Source of the DNA: Sphingopyxis bauzanensis
GTDB taxonomy: Bacteria > Pseudomonadota > Alphaproteobacteria > Sphingomonadales > Sphingomonadaceae
DNA length: 64,000 nucleotides
NCBI RefSeq assembly: GCF_002205675.1
Contig: NZ_NISK01000005.1
Location: 94,849 to 158,848, forward strand
Direction: 5' to 3'
The translations under genes and the position numbers were made by a program. Shown piece by piece: positions 46,791 to 55,681 of this stretch. Position 1 is the stretch's first letter, and the number at the start of each line of letters is the position of its first letter. The notes under the pieces are model-generated. The model worked only from the letters and a program-made list of their open reading frames with translations, did not search any database and was not told the origin of the DNA.

Positions 46791-47847
46791 CCTTACGGCC
46801 CAGCTTGGCCTTGCGGGGGTTAAAGCGCAGGTCGACGGTCCGTCCGGTTTCGATCGATTCATAGATCGCCGAAATCAGCTCGAGGCTGCGGCGACCGGTC
46901 AGGCCGTCGACGAGTTGCGGGCCGCCCTTGCTGATCACATCGACGACATGTTCGTAATAGGCCTGATGGCCAAAGCCGTAGACGTTCGGCGGGTTGACCG
47001 AATAATTCTGTACGACGGCGTCGTCGTCGGGCTCCGCATCGACGAAGTTCCAAGTTTCCAGCTTGTTCACGGCAAAGCCGCCGATCACGACGGTTCCGCC
47101 TTCGCCCAGGATCGAAATCGAACCTTCAAGATCCTTGGGACGCGTTCCGCCCGTCGCTTCGATGATGCCCAGCGCGCCATTCGCGAACTGCAACGTAACG
47201 GCCGCGGTATCTTCCGCTTCGATGTCGACCAACCGGGTGGCGCTCATGGCGGAAACGCGCACGACGTCGCCCATCATCCATTCGAGCAGGTCGACGTGAT
47301 GGCTGGCCTGGTTGGTCAGGACGCCGCCGTCCTGCGCCCATGTGCCGCGCCAGCTGTCCTGATCGTAATAGGCTTGCGGGCGGCACCAACGCACGCGTAC
47401 CGTTCCCATCACGAGCTTGCCGAAGCGTCCGGCTTCAAGTGCTTCGCGCAGCTTGACGACGGGCACGTTAAAGCGGTTCTGCTTGACCACGAACAGGCGC
47501 ACGCCGGCCTTGTCGCAGGCATCGATCATCGAGTCGGCGTCCGACAAGGTCAGCGCCATCGGCTTTTCAACGACGATATGCGCGCCATATTTTGAAAGCG
47601 CGATCGTGTCGCGGGCGTGGTTGCCGCTCTCGGTCAAAATGGTGACGACCGCAGGTTTGATTTCCTGCATCATCTTGTGCATGTCGGTGTACCAAGGAAC
47701 GCCGAATTGCTCGCCGATCTTTTCGGCCTTTTCGGGTACGACATCGCATACCGCCGCCAGCTTCGCACCCGAGATCACGCCGTTGCCCAGCAACTCGCTG
47801 TGCCGCTTGGCAATCCGGCCGCAGCCAACGATACAAAAATCCAGCAT
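46783..47847 (-). CDS. wbpB: WbpB-like UDP-GlcNAcA 3-dehydrogenase (Gfo/Idh/MocA)
   Basis: This 354-residue NAD-dependent oxidoreductase has an N-terminal Rossmann fold (FCIVGCGRIAKRHSELL) and the EKPMALTLSDAD motif with its Lys. The C-terminal alpha/beta domain has QDGGVLTNQASHHVDLLEWM, whose His is catalytic in the family. WbpB oxidises C3 of UDP-GlcNAcA. It is first in the minus-strand unit and faces hisH across a 301-nt divergent gap. Confidence 0.9.
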   Translation of the reverse strand: MLDFCIVGCGRIAKRHSELLGNGVISGAKLAAVCDVVPEKAEKIGEQFGVPWYTDMHKMMQEIKPAVVTILTESGNHARDTIALSKYGAHIVVEKPMALTLSDADSMIDACDKAGVRLFVVKQNRFNVPVVKLREALEAGRFGKLVMGTVRVRWCRPQAYYDQDSWRGTWAQDGGVLTNQASHHVDLLEWMMGDVVRVSAMSATRLVDIEAEDTAAVTLQFANGALGIIEATGGTRPKDLEGSISILGEGGTVVIGGFAVNKLETWNFVDAEPDDDAVVQNYSVNPPNVYGFGHQAYYEHVVDVISKGGPQLVDGLTGRRSLELISAIYESIETGRTVDLRFNPRKAKLGRKDG

Positions 47848-48148
47848 TGATTTCCTTCCTGATCAGCCGTGAAGCGCGGCTGGCGCCATGGCCAAGAGCA
47901 ATTTGGGGGACGTTCTGCTTTTAAGGATGACCTGTCCCGTTTCTATCGACGCCGCATCGGAGGTCCTTGCAGTGACCGGACCGCAGCAAAAGATTCGGCA
48001 GGCATTTTCCAAAGACCCTGGACAGGCAGATGATCGCCGTCCGCATAAAGCCCCTTGAGATTAAATCAATAGGTTGTAGAGGCGCGGACGGGCTGGAATG
48101 AGGGCAATCCAAGCTGTTGTGTCCGGCGCGTCACGGGCAAAGTGAATT
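47848..48148. other. 301-nt divergent intergenic region
   Basis: This lies between the divergent wbpB (minus) and hisH (plus) genes and must hold both promoters. A minus-strand frame of 63 codons (47921-48112) has no ribosome site or protein-like pattern. A run around 48058-48075 (GAGATTAAATCAATAGGTTG) is the most AT-rich part and a likely promoter core. No riboswitch-like fold was recognised. Confidence 0.6.
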
Positions 48149-48835
48149 ATGAGGAGCCCCCAATTGCACGAATCCAGCGAGAAGAGTGGACGTCCGGACA
48201 TCGATTCTGCCGGGCATATCGGAATAATCGACTATGGGATCTGCAACGTGGGGTCGGTACGCAACATGCTGCGCCGTTCAGGCGCGCTGGCGACCTGTAT
48301 TTCGTCGCCGGACGAACTGGCGGATTTCGACCGGATCATCCTGCCCGGTGTCGGACATTTTCAGGCGGGGATGGCCAATCTGGCGAATGGCGGCTGGATC
48401 GAGCCGATCCGCCACATCGCACTCGTCGAAAAGAAGCGAATCCTGGGCATCTGCCTGGGCATGCAGTTGCTGGCGCATCATAGCGAGGAGGGCGATTGCG
48501 AAGGGCTGGGCCTGCTCGATATGGACGTCAAGCATTTCGATCGTTCGCGTCTTTCTGCCGAACTACCCATTCCACATATGGGCTGGTCGGAGGTCGACGC
48601 CGTCGGCGCCCATCCGCTGACGCACAGCGAGCAAGCCGAAAAGCAACGTTTCTACTTTGTGCACAGCCTGCATGTGTCCCTGCGCAGCGACGGCGTCCAA
48701 CCGCTTTTCTGGTGCAATTACGGCTATCCGTTCATCGCGGGATGCGCACGCGACAACATCATGGGGATGCAGTTCCACCCCGAAAAGAGCCATATGTTCG
48801 GTGTGGAACTCCTGACGAATTTCGCGAGGATGTGA
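48149..48835 (+). CDS. hisH: HisH2-like glutamine amidotransferase of sugar amidination
   Basis: This 228-residue class I glutaminase has the triad Cys102 (GICLGMQLL), His210 and Glu212 (MQFHPEKS), plus the oxyanion segment LPGVGHFQAGM. It makes ammonia for its synthase partner. The sequence resembles HisH, but no other his genes are nearby and the WbpG-like gene is 1.5 kb away, so it is best read as the HisH2/PseA-type subunit of surface-sugar modification. It has about 20 extra N-terminal residues. Its stop overlaps the hisF ATG (TGATG). Confidence 0.88.
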   Translation: MRSPQLHESSEKSGRPDIDSAGHIGIIDYGICNVGSVRNMLRRSGALATCISSPDELADFDRIILPGVGHFQAGMANLANGGWIEPIRHIALVEKKRILGICLGMQLLAHHSEEGDCEGLGLLDMDVKHFDRSRLSAELPIPHMGWSEVDAVGAHPLTHSEQAEKQRFYFVHSLHVSLRSDGVQPLFWCNYGYPFIAGCARDNIMGMQFHPEKSHMFGVELLTNFARM

Positions 48836-49617
48836 TGCGGCGGTTACGATTCATTCCGGTGCTGCTGCTCGATGGAACCAGCGCCATCAAAACGCACCGC
48901 TTCGCGCCGGCGCGCTATATCGGCGACATCGTCAACGCGGCACAGATATTCAACAGCAAGATGGCTGACGAATTAATCGTCATCGACGTTGGCGTTCATA
49001 AAAAGGGTGCTTCGCAGCCCCATGTCATTCGCCATCTGGCCGAGGAATGCTTCATGCCGCTTGCGTTTGGCGGCGGGATCAATAGCGTTGCGCAGGCTGC
49101 AGCGCTGTTCAAGCACGGCATAGAGAAGATATCGATCAACACCGCCTTTGTCGAAGGCGGCACGCTGATCGAGGAGGCGGCGAAGCAGTTCGGCAGCCAA
49201 AGCTTGGTGGCGTCGATCGACGCCAAGCGCGAGGCGGACGGCCGGTATCAGGTCTACAGCCGTGGCGGGACTCGTGCGCTTGGCGTTTCACCGGTCGAAA
49301 TGGCGCGCCGTGCCGCCGATCAAGGCGCTGGCGAAATCGTCATCCAGTCTATTGATCGCGACGGAATGCGCGTCGGCTATGATCGCGAGATGGTGCGGTC
49401 GGTCGTCGAAGCGACAACATTGCCCGTCGTGGCGCTCGGCGGCGCCGATACCGTGGCCGATCTGGCGCGGATCATCATCGAAGATGGTGCATCGGCGGCG
49501 GCGGCCGGCTCGATGTTCTCTTTCTACGGACGCCTCCAGGCGGTGCTGATCAACTATCCGCGGGCGGATGAGCGCGAGCAGGCGGTGGCGAAGGCATGCG
49601 AACTGGCGACGGCCTGA
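48835..49617 (+). CDS. hisF: HisF2-like cyclase/ammonia-channel subunit
   Basis: This 260-residue TIM barrel has both HisF catalytic Asps: Asp13 in VLLLDGTSAI and Asp128 in VASIDAKR. However the loop-1 region KTHRFAPARYIGDIVNAAQI differs from the GVxFxxLxDAGDPVE of true HisF, as in HisF2 of O-antigen loci. There it channels ammonia from HisH2 to the WbpG enzyme. It overlaps hisH by one base pair of codons and is followed 56 nt later by the PglD-like gene. Confidence 0.88.
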   Translation: MRRLRFIPVLLLDGTSAIKTHRFAPARYIGDIVNAAQIFNSKMADELIVIDVGVHKKGASQPHVIRHLAEECFMPLAFGGGINSVAQAAALFKHGIEKISINTAFVEGGTLIEEAAKQFGSQSLVASIDAKREADGRYQVYSRGGTRALGVSPVEMARRAADQGAGEIVIQSIDRDGMRVGYDREMVRSVVEATTLPVVALGGADTVADLARIIIEDGASAAAAGSMFSFYGRLQAVLINYPRADEREQAVAKACELATA

Positions 49618-49673
49618 AGATACGAGACAAAAGCGGTCCGGACGCGACCGCGGACGAAGGATGGGAGACTGGA

Positions 49674-50312
49674 ATGCTTGCGATCTATGGTTCGGGCGGA
49701 TTCGGACGCGAACTGGTGGCTCCTGCCCGCGCGGCACTTTTGCGGGCTGGTCGTAATTTGGCGGAGCTGGCTTTCATAGACGACAATCGCCCTGCCGGCG
49801 ACGATCCGCATTTTTCGGCGGCCGTCCCGGTCTTGCGCCTCGAAGATTTGAGGGATGGCGATGAATACATCGTTGCGGTGGGCGATGGTCGACTACGCGC
49901 AATGCTGGCCGCCAAGTGCGACCGCATTGGGTTAAAGCCTTTTTCGTTGTTCGCCGAAGACTATATCGAAGGGGGCGAGGTCGAAATCGGCGAAGGCGCG
50001 GTTTTTGCCGCTCGCACGATGGTGACCGCTTCGGCTAAGATCGGGCGCCAATTCCAGTGCAATATATACAGCTATGTTGCGCATGACTGCGTGATCGGCG
50101 ATTTCGTCACTTTTGCTCCGAGCGTGTGCTGCAACGGCAATGTGCATGTCCAGGACTATGCCTATGTCGGAACCGGCGCTGTGTTGAAGCAAGGCACGGC
50201 CGACAAGCCGCTCGTTATCGGCGCCGGCGCAATCGTCGGGATGGGCGCCGTGGTTACAAAGGATGTGGAGCCGGGCGCGGTCGTCGTCGGAAACCCGGCG
50301 ATGCCCAGATAG
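49674..50312 (+). CDS. PglD/NeuD-like sugar O/N-acyltransferase
   Basis: This 212-residue protein has an N-terminal PglD_N Rossmann domain (LAIYGSGGFGRELV) and a C-terminal left-handed beta-helix (VEIGEGAVFAARTMVTASAK, then VAHDCVIGDFVTFAPSV). The end VGMGAVVTKDVEPGAVVVG is standard. PglD acetylates the C4 amine of UDP-4-amino-sugars; NeuD acts on sialic acids. With PglF- and PglC-like proteins in the locus the first is more likely. GGGAG precedes the ATG. Tail to tail with wbpG, one base apart. Confidence 0.85.
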   Translation: MLAIYGSGGFGRELVAPARAALLRAGRNLAELAFIDDNRPAGDDPHFSAAVPVLRLEDLRDGDEYIVAVGDGRLRAMLAAKCDRIGLKPFSLFAEDYIEGGEVEIGEGAVFAARTMVTASAKIGRQFQCNIYSYVAHDCVIGDFVTFAPSVCCNGNVHVQDYAYVGTGAVLKQGTADKPLVIGAGAIVGMGAVVTKDVEPGAVVVGNPAMPR

Positions 50313-50313
50313 G

Positions 50314-51468
50314 CTATTTGGCCTTGCGGCCGAGCAACTCACCCTTTGCGAATTTCCGGATGATGGCGGTCAGGCGGTTCGAGGTGTGGTCATATAGCCA
50401 ACCGTTGTTCGGATAATCGGTCGCATGCGCTGGTCGGGCATGCATGATGTCCGACCAGTCGGCTTCGCTGAAGCCCAGCTTGCGCGAGCAATATTCGATA
50501 TCGATCATCTTCTCGACCGGGTCGTACATGTCATGTTCCAGTTCTGCGAGCGCAGCTTCGCGGGTCAGCGTGCCGGATGCGATCATGCTAGAAAAATGGG
50601 CGCGGCGTTTGTCGAACCCGAATTTTGTGGGCAGGTAATATTCCTGGAAGAAGCGCGTGAACCGGCTTTCGCCGTGTTTGCGGGCATAGGCGTTATAGCC
50701 AAAACTCTGTTGCATCACCTTGACAGCTTTGGCCTTGCTGTAGCCGCCATAGTTCAGCACCGGAACGAAGCGGATCTTGCGGAGCAGGATATATTCGAGG
50801 AATTTTGTCGGCGTCAGATGGGGGTAGCTTTTCATCCCAATCGCAAGATTGCCGAAGCGCCGCTTGATTGCCTTGATTGAACGCCAGTCACGATTGTCAT
50901 GGCCCCAGCTGCGCGGGAGGATCGATTCCGTTTCGACATTCGAGCCGCTGAGCAGATAGCGGACGCCATGTTTTGCGGCCATATGATATAGCAACGCCGT
51001 GATCGCATGATCGGTCGCGACCTCGATATTGGGCACTGACGCGCGGAACAGCGAACGCTGGATATCCTTGAACTCTTCCCAGTCCATCACATGGGTATAT
51101 AAATCGATGTCGAGTTCGCGCAGTAGGAGCTCGATGTTGGAAACCGCCGTGTCGGTGTTCCAGCCATTGTCGAGATGCACGGCAAGCGGGCGCAGCCCCA
51201 GCTCATGCGCGCGGATCGCGACATAGCTGCTGTCGGCGCCGCCGCTGACGCCCATGATGCAATCATAGGGTTTCCCGGCCCCTTCGGCGCGGATCTGCTC
51301 GGCGATTGCTTCGATTCGGGTCATGCCGTCGTCGCCGGGAAAATATTCCTTCTCCAGCCGGGCGCGCGCTTCATGGAAATGATTGGATACACCCTCCGCG
51401 TCGAAACTGATCGCAGGATCGGATGTGTCCATGACGGTGCGCGCACAGATTTGATAAGCTTCAGTCAT
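50314..51468 (-). CDS. wbpG: WbpG-like N-acetyl sugar amidotransferase
   Basis: This 384-residue PP-loop ATP pyrophosphatase has the signature SGGADSS at 75-81 and LAVHLDNGWNTDTAV after it. With HisH2 and HisF2, WbpG-type enzymes convert a sugar N-acetyl or acid group to an amidine or amide. Homologues often start with a four-Cys zinc knuckle. Here the region reads ICARTVMDTSDPAISFD and then EGVSNHFHE, so only Cys8 remains of the expected positions. Its 5' end overlaps the Wzy-like gene by 4 nt. Confidence 0.87.
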   Translation of the reverse strand: MTEAYQICARTVMDTSDPAISFDAEGVSNHFHEARARLEKEYFPGDDGMTRIEAIAEQIRAEGAGKPYDCIMGVSGGADSSYVAIRAHELGLRPLAVHLDNGWNTDTAVSNIELLLRELDIDLYTHVMDWEEFKDIQRSLFRASVPNIEVATDHAITALLYHMAAKHGVRYLLSGSNVETESILPRSWGHDNRDWRSIKAIKRRFGNLAIGMKSYPHLTPTKFLEYILLRKIRFVPVLNYGGYSKAKAVKVMQQSFGYNAYARKHGESRFTRFFQEYYLPTKFGFDKRRAHFSSMIASGTLTREAALAELEHDMYDPVEKMIDIEYCSRKLGFSEADWSDIMHARPAHATDYPNNGWLYDHTSNRLTAIIRKFAKGELLGRKAK

Positions 51469-52808
51469 AAAATCTCGTTTGATCGGGAAATCGGTACTGG
51501 CCCTGCGGGCCTATTGCGGACGCGGGTCCGAACCAGCGCGTCGGGGAATTTTAGCCCGTAATATAGACCAAGGCCAAGGAACAATTCGCGTTGCAAGCTG
51601 AAGTCGGAAACCACCGAGGAAATCGCAACACCGCTGGCGAGCACGCCCGTTGCAATCATCCGGTCCATCGGAGCAATCGCGCCCTTCGCGCGCGCCATGA
51701 AGACCGTGAACGCAAAGGACAAAAACAGCGCAAGGCCGAACAGGCCCGTTTCGGCGGCCAGTTCCAAAAATATGTTATGGGGGTAGACGCCGCGCATATC
51801 GCCGATACCGGCATCGACCGGGAAGCTTGCCAATCCCACACCAAATACGGGGTTTTCTGACCACAGCTCCATCGCCAGCCGCCAGAGATTTTCGCGATCC
51901 AGCAATTGGAACTGATCGGCTTGCTGAATTGAGTAATCGATCAGAACGCGCTGAATCGTCAGCGGCACGTCGCCGGGCCAGACAGCGCTAACCAGCGACA
52001 ACAGATCGACCTTGGTCAGCACGAGGAAGGCGAACGCTCCAAACAGAACCATCAGGAACAGGCGCATCCTGGGCCGGAACGTGCTAAAATAAAGCAGCGG
52101 GGCGGCAAGGGCGATGACGAGAAGACCGACCCGCCCGCCCGTATACAGGACTTGGAAAACCAGCAATACGCTGACAAGAAACAGTGCGATCCTGGCATAA
52201 TAGTTGGGGTGCGTAACCGCCATGCTCGTCAGGACGATGGCGCCAACCGCCAGAACGCGAGAGATGGACTGATACCGCCCGCCGAATTCTTCATCGAGGC
52301 CGGTCTGGAAACCGACGATGACATCGATACCGAATATCCATATGCCCAGCAATATGCCGAAGCTGAGAACGCAAATGCAGTTGGCGAACAGGCGTGTGCG
52401 TCCGCTGGCGGCGAGGAAAAACCCTGCGGCAAACAGGATCGCGGGCATGCCGAGCACAAGCGGCAGCTTATACTGAAGATAGACGGTGGATTCGGACCAG
52501 ATGCTCGTCAACGCCAGCCCGAGGCTGACCGTAAGAAGCCAGAGAAGGGCGATCAGACCTCTGCGATTGATCCGGCCGCTAAGGATGATCACGGCGGTGA
52601 GCGCAATGAACACGCCAAATCCGTAAGTGCCGACGGGCGCCTTGATCGTCGTGAAAGAAAGGAAGAGATAGTCGACGGTCGATGGCGACAGCGCAACTAC
52701 CGCGAAGGCTGCCAGCAGAAAGCCCAGAAGCTCGAAAAGTCCGGGTTGGCTTGGTCGCCCATCCTGCACGGCCACATCGGTCGAATATTTCGGCGAGACA
52801 TTGGTCAT
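51465..52808 (-). CDS. O-antigen polymerase/ligase family membrane protein (Wzy-like)
   Basis: This 447-residue protein has about 12 membrane spans. The Wzy_C loop includes ENPVFGVGLASFPVDAG and GVYPHNIFLELAAETGLFGL, whose PHN..xE pattern is the ligase/polymerase mark. It lies between wzx and wbpG with 4-nt overlaps on both sides, a classic wzx-wzy block, so I favour the polymerase role. The donor and acceptor are unknown. Confidence 0.85.
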   Translation of the reverse strand: MTNVSPKYSTDVAVQDGRPSQPGLFELLGFLLAAFAVVALSPSTVDYLFLSFTTIKAPVGTYGFGVFIALTAVIILSGRINRRGLIALLWLLTVSLGLALTSIWSESTVYLQYKLPLVLGMPAILFAAGFFLAASGRTRLFANCICVLSFGILLGIWIFGIDVIVGFQTGLDEEFGGRYQSISRVLAVGAIVLTSMAVTHPNYYARIALFLVSVLLVFQVLYTGGRVGLLVIALAAPLLYFSTFRPRMRLFLMVLFGAFAFLVLTKVDLLSLVSAVWPGDVPLTIQRVLIDYSIQQADQFQLLDRENLWRLAMELWSENPVFGVGLASFPVDAGIGDMRGVYPHNIFLELAAETGLFGLALFLSFAFTVFMARAKGAIAPMDRMIATGVLASGVAISSVVSDFSLQRELFLGLGLYYGLKFPDALVRTRVRNRPAGPVPISRSNEIL

Positions 52809-54121
52809 CGATCGGAGATTCCAGTCTGATCCGAAACGGCTTTCGTCATTATCAGGGCAAAATAGGTCAAGGCCACCGACAATAATATTTCCAGCACCGT
52901 CAACCCAATGGCTGCAGACATGAGGTCTGCGTCAAAGAGCCATATCGCCACCGCGCCTAACAACATCAAAGCGACATGCGCAATCGTGATGGCAAGAATC
53001 TCTCGTTCGCGCTTCAACAGGCTGAACACCTGAATGACCGACGGCTGGATCGTGAATGACAGCCCGAGCGCGGCGAGCATGCCCATCACCGGCGCCGCTT
53101 CAGCCCATTCGGGTCCCAGGAGCGGCCCGGCTCCGATCCAGATCAGGAGGCCCAGCAATCCGAACAGGAAGAAATTCGCGATCAGGAATAGCGCGAGATG
53201 CCGTCGGTCAGCGGCGATTCGGTCCGGGTGGTGCGAAATACTGTCGGCAATCCGCCGTGCCAGGACCAAAGCGACCGAACCGCACAATATGTCCGAGGGA
53301 AACATTGCGAGCCTGTAACTCATGGTCACCCATCCGGTGGCTGCCGATCCGAACAGAAACATGGCGATCCAAAGGGGAAACTGGAAACTGGTCTGCGAGA
53401 GGACGAACGTGAGCGACACCTTGCTGAGCGCAGAGTCCGAAAAATTGGATTTGCTCTCTTTAAGCGCACGGCCGGGGAGCAGCGATGTGCGGAACAGCCC
53501 GTCGACCGTCAGGTGATAGATGGCCGCCGGGACAAGGAACGACAACATGCTGGCGAGCAGCAGCGCAGCGCCGCCTGACAGTCCCAGGCGGTGAGGGAGC
53601 AGGGCAAGAAGCAACGCGCCGCCCGCAAAAACCACCGAGCGAACGATCGTTGACGACGCGATCACGCTATATCTGTCGAGGCGCTGGTGCAGCGATCTGC
53701 CGATCGCGAAATAGCTTGCGGCGAAAGCGCCCCCGATACCGGTCAGCAATTCGATCGGGCCAATGCTCCCCCGAATGGCACCGGCCATGGTCGCTATGGC
53801 GAGCGCCAGAACCAGCAGAAGGGCAAAGAACACACTACGGTTGATCGATCGCCGCGCGAGGGCCGCGGCGGCCGAGGTGGAGTTGGTAATCGGAATGATC
53901 GATTCAAACCGGAGCGTCATCAGCACGCCCAAGATGGTGATCCAGGATATAACGAACCCGAAAATGCCGAACGCTTCGGGCGTATAAAGCCTGGCCAGAA
54001 AGGGTAGCGCCAAAAAGCTGAGGGCGTTCCCTAATACAATGGCGCCGGCCATAATTGCGGAGCCGACGGCAAATCTATCGGTGGCGATCCGGCGCATCGT
54101 GCCTAGCAAGCGGGTAATCAT
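52805..54121 (-). CDS. Wzx-like oligosaccharide flippase
   Basis: This 438-residue protein has 12 predicted membrane spans of the polysaccharide transporter (MOP) superfamily. It opens with a basic N-terminus and SFLALPFLARLYTPEAFGIF, the standard PST/Wzx start. It flips the undecaprenyl-PP-linked repeat unit to the periplasm, where the Wzy-like enzyme acts. It is first in the minus-strand wzx-wzy-wbpG unit and diverges from the aminotransferase gene across 240 nt. Confidence 0.9.
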   Translation of the reverse strand: MITRLLGTMRRIATDRFAVGSAIMAGAIVLGNALSFLALPFLARLYTPEAFGIFGFVISWITILGVLMTLRFESIIPITNSTSAAAALARRSINRSVFFALLLVLALAIATMAGAIRGSIGPIELLTGIGGAFAASYFAIGRSLHQRLDRYSVIASSTIVRSVVFAGGALLLALLPHRLGLSGGAALLLASMLSFLVPAAIYHLTVDGLFRTSLLPGRALKESKSNFSDSALSKVSLTFVLSQTSFQFPLWIAMFLFGSAATGWVTMSYRLAMFPSDILCGSVALVLARRIADSISHHPDRIAADRRHLALFLIANFFLFGLLGLLIWIGAGPLLGPEWAEAAPVMGMLAALGLSFTIQPSVIQVFSLLKREREILAITIAHVALMLLGAVAIWLFDADLMSAAIGLTVLEILLSVALTYFALIMTKAVSDQTGISDR

Positions 54122-54361
54122 ATACCTTCACCATGCGTGCAACCGCAAAAAAAACAGGGAAGGAAGCGTGGCATGCCTGGCGTCCTTTAGGTTCCGGATG
54201 CGAAAAGTAAACTCACTTGGGATATGACGGGGCCGCTTCCGGACGCAAAAGCGTGTGCGTTCTACGACCATTTCCAAGGCGATGGAGGGCGGCAAGCGGC
54301 GGTTTGACAGCTTTGGCCGTCCGTGCGAAGGGCCGGGCCCTCAGTCCCCCGGAAGATACTC

Positions 54362-55528
54362 ATGAGCCCTTGGCCCTCCTTTACGCCCGAAGAAGTTGAC
54401 GCCGTGGCAGCAACGCTGGCATCCAACAAAGTCAATTACTGGACCGGACAGCGCGGTCGCGAGTTCGAACGCGCCTTTGCGGGATGGGCCGAAAGCGCGC
54501 ATGCGATTGCGTTGACGAACGGGACGGTTGCTCTCGATTTGCCTTTGCATTGCCTGGGAGTGAAGCCAGCCGACGAGGTTATCGTGACCCCGCGCAGTTT
54601 CATGGCATCGGTCTCCACCGTCGTGAACGCAGGCGCGACGCCGGTGTTTGCCGACGTCGATCCCGACAGCGGGAATCTGAGCGCGGCGACGATCGAGGCG
54701 GTGCTGACCGAGCGGACGAAGGCGATCATTCCGGTGCATATCGGGGGATGGCCTTGCGATATGCCCGACATCATGGCGCTCGCGCGGTCGCGCGGCATTT
54801 ACGTGATCGAAGACTGCGCGCAGGCGCATGGCGCGCGGATCGACGGCAAGATGGTCGGCGGTTTCGGCGACGTCGGCGCCTGGTCTTTTTGCCAGGACAA
54901 GGTCATGACCACCGGCGGCGAGGGGGGTATGGTTACGACCGACGATCCCGATCTGTGGAGCGCAATGTGGTCGTTCAAGGATCATGGCAAGAGCTGGGAC
55001 GCCGTTTACAACCGCGCGCATGCACCCGGTTTTCGCTGGGTCCACGAGGGATTTGGGACGAACTGGCGCATGCTGGAGATGCAGGCAGCGATCGGCGCGC
55101 TCCAGCTTGGATACATGCCCGACTGGACCGCGAAGCGAACCGCGAACGCGACGCGGATCGCCGCGGCGCTGGCCCCCTTTGCAGACATTGTCCGCTGCCC
55201 GTTGCCCGATCCGGAACGCTTCACGCACGCCTTTTACAGGCTTTATGCCTATGTGAACACGGACGCGCTGGCGGACGGTTGGGACCGCGACCGCATCGTC
55301 ACCGAAGTCAACGCCGCGGGCGCGCCGTTGCTGCACGGGACCTGTTCCGAGATATACCTCGAAAAGGCGTTCGACGGCACCGGATGGCGCCCGGAGGAAC
55401 GTTTGCCCACCGCGCGCCTGCTCGGCGAAACCAGCCTGATGTTCCTTGTTCATCCCACGCTGACCGGCGAAGAAATCGATCATGTCTGCGCAACCGTCTC
55501 AGCGGTTTTGACCCGCGCGAGGCGATAG
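54362..55528 (+). CDS. DegT/DnrJ/EryC1 sugar aminotransferase (PglE-like candidate)
   Basis: This 388-residue PLP enzyme has Lys180 in WSFCQDKVMTTGGEGG as the cofactor lysine and Asp151 in VIEDCAQAHGARIDG. TGQRGREFERAFAGWA and ALTNGTVALDLPLHCLG give the substrate-binding N-terminal part. It differs clearly from the WbpE-like enzyme in the same locus, so it should aminate another keto sugar; C4 of the WbpM/PglF product is the natural candidate. GGAAG precedes the ATG at 54362. Confidence 0.87.
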   Translation: MSPWPSFTPEEVDAVAATLASNKVNYWTGQRGREFERAFAGWAESAHAIALTNGTVALDLPLHCLGVKPADEVIVTPRSFMASVSTVVNAGATPVFADVDPDSGNLSAATIEAVLTERTKAIIPVHIGGWPCDMPDIMALARSRGIYVIEDCAQAHGARIDGKMVGGFGDVGAWSFCQDKVMTTGGEGGMVTTDDPDLWSAMWSFKDHGKSWDAVYNRAHAPGFRWVHEGFGTNWRMLEMQAAIGALQLGYMPDWTAKRTANATRIAAALAPFADIVRCPLPDPERFTHAFYRLYAYVNTDALADGWDRDRIVTEVNAAGAPLLHGTCSEIYLEKAFDGTGWRPEERLPTARLLGETSLMFLVHPTLTGEEIDHVCATVSAVLTRARR

Positions 55529-55681
55529 TCTTCTGTCCTGAAAATAAAGCAACGGCGTAAATGATGCCGATCAAGTTGAGCCGCCACCTGAGGCTTGCTA
55601 GGGGTGGGGCAAATACCAGCAAAGCTAGGAAAAGCATTGTCGATCCCCAACGGGCAGAATAGCAGCGAACGCAACACATCC

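Noticed and set aside
47921..48112. 63-codon frame in the wbpB-hisH gap
   Set aside because: No ribosome site, irregular codon use, and it fills a region that must hold two promoters.
48149..49617. Histidine biosynthesis genes hisH-hisF
   Set aside because: No hisA, hisI, hisE or hisB nearby; hisF loop 1 is not of the housekeeping type, and a WbpG-like partner lies 0.7 kb away. They are read as surface-sugar HisH2/HisF2.
52152..52829. 225-codon plus-strand frame antisense to the Wzy-like gene
   Set aside because: It is the shadow of a membrane-protein gene; the composition is rich in Gln/Lys/Asp runs without domain patterns and has no ribosome site.
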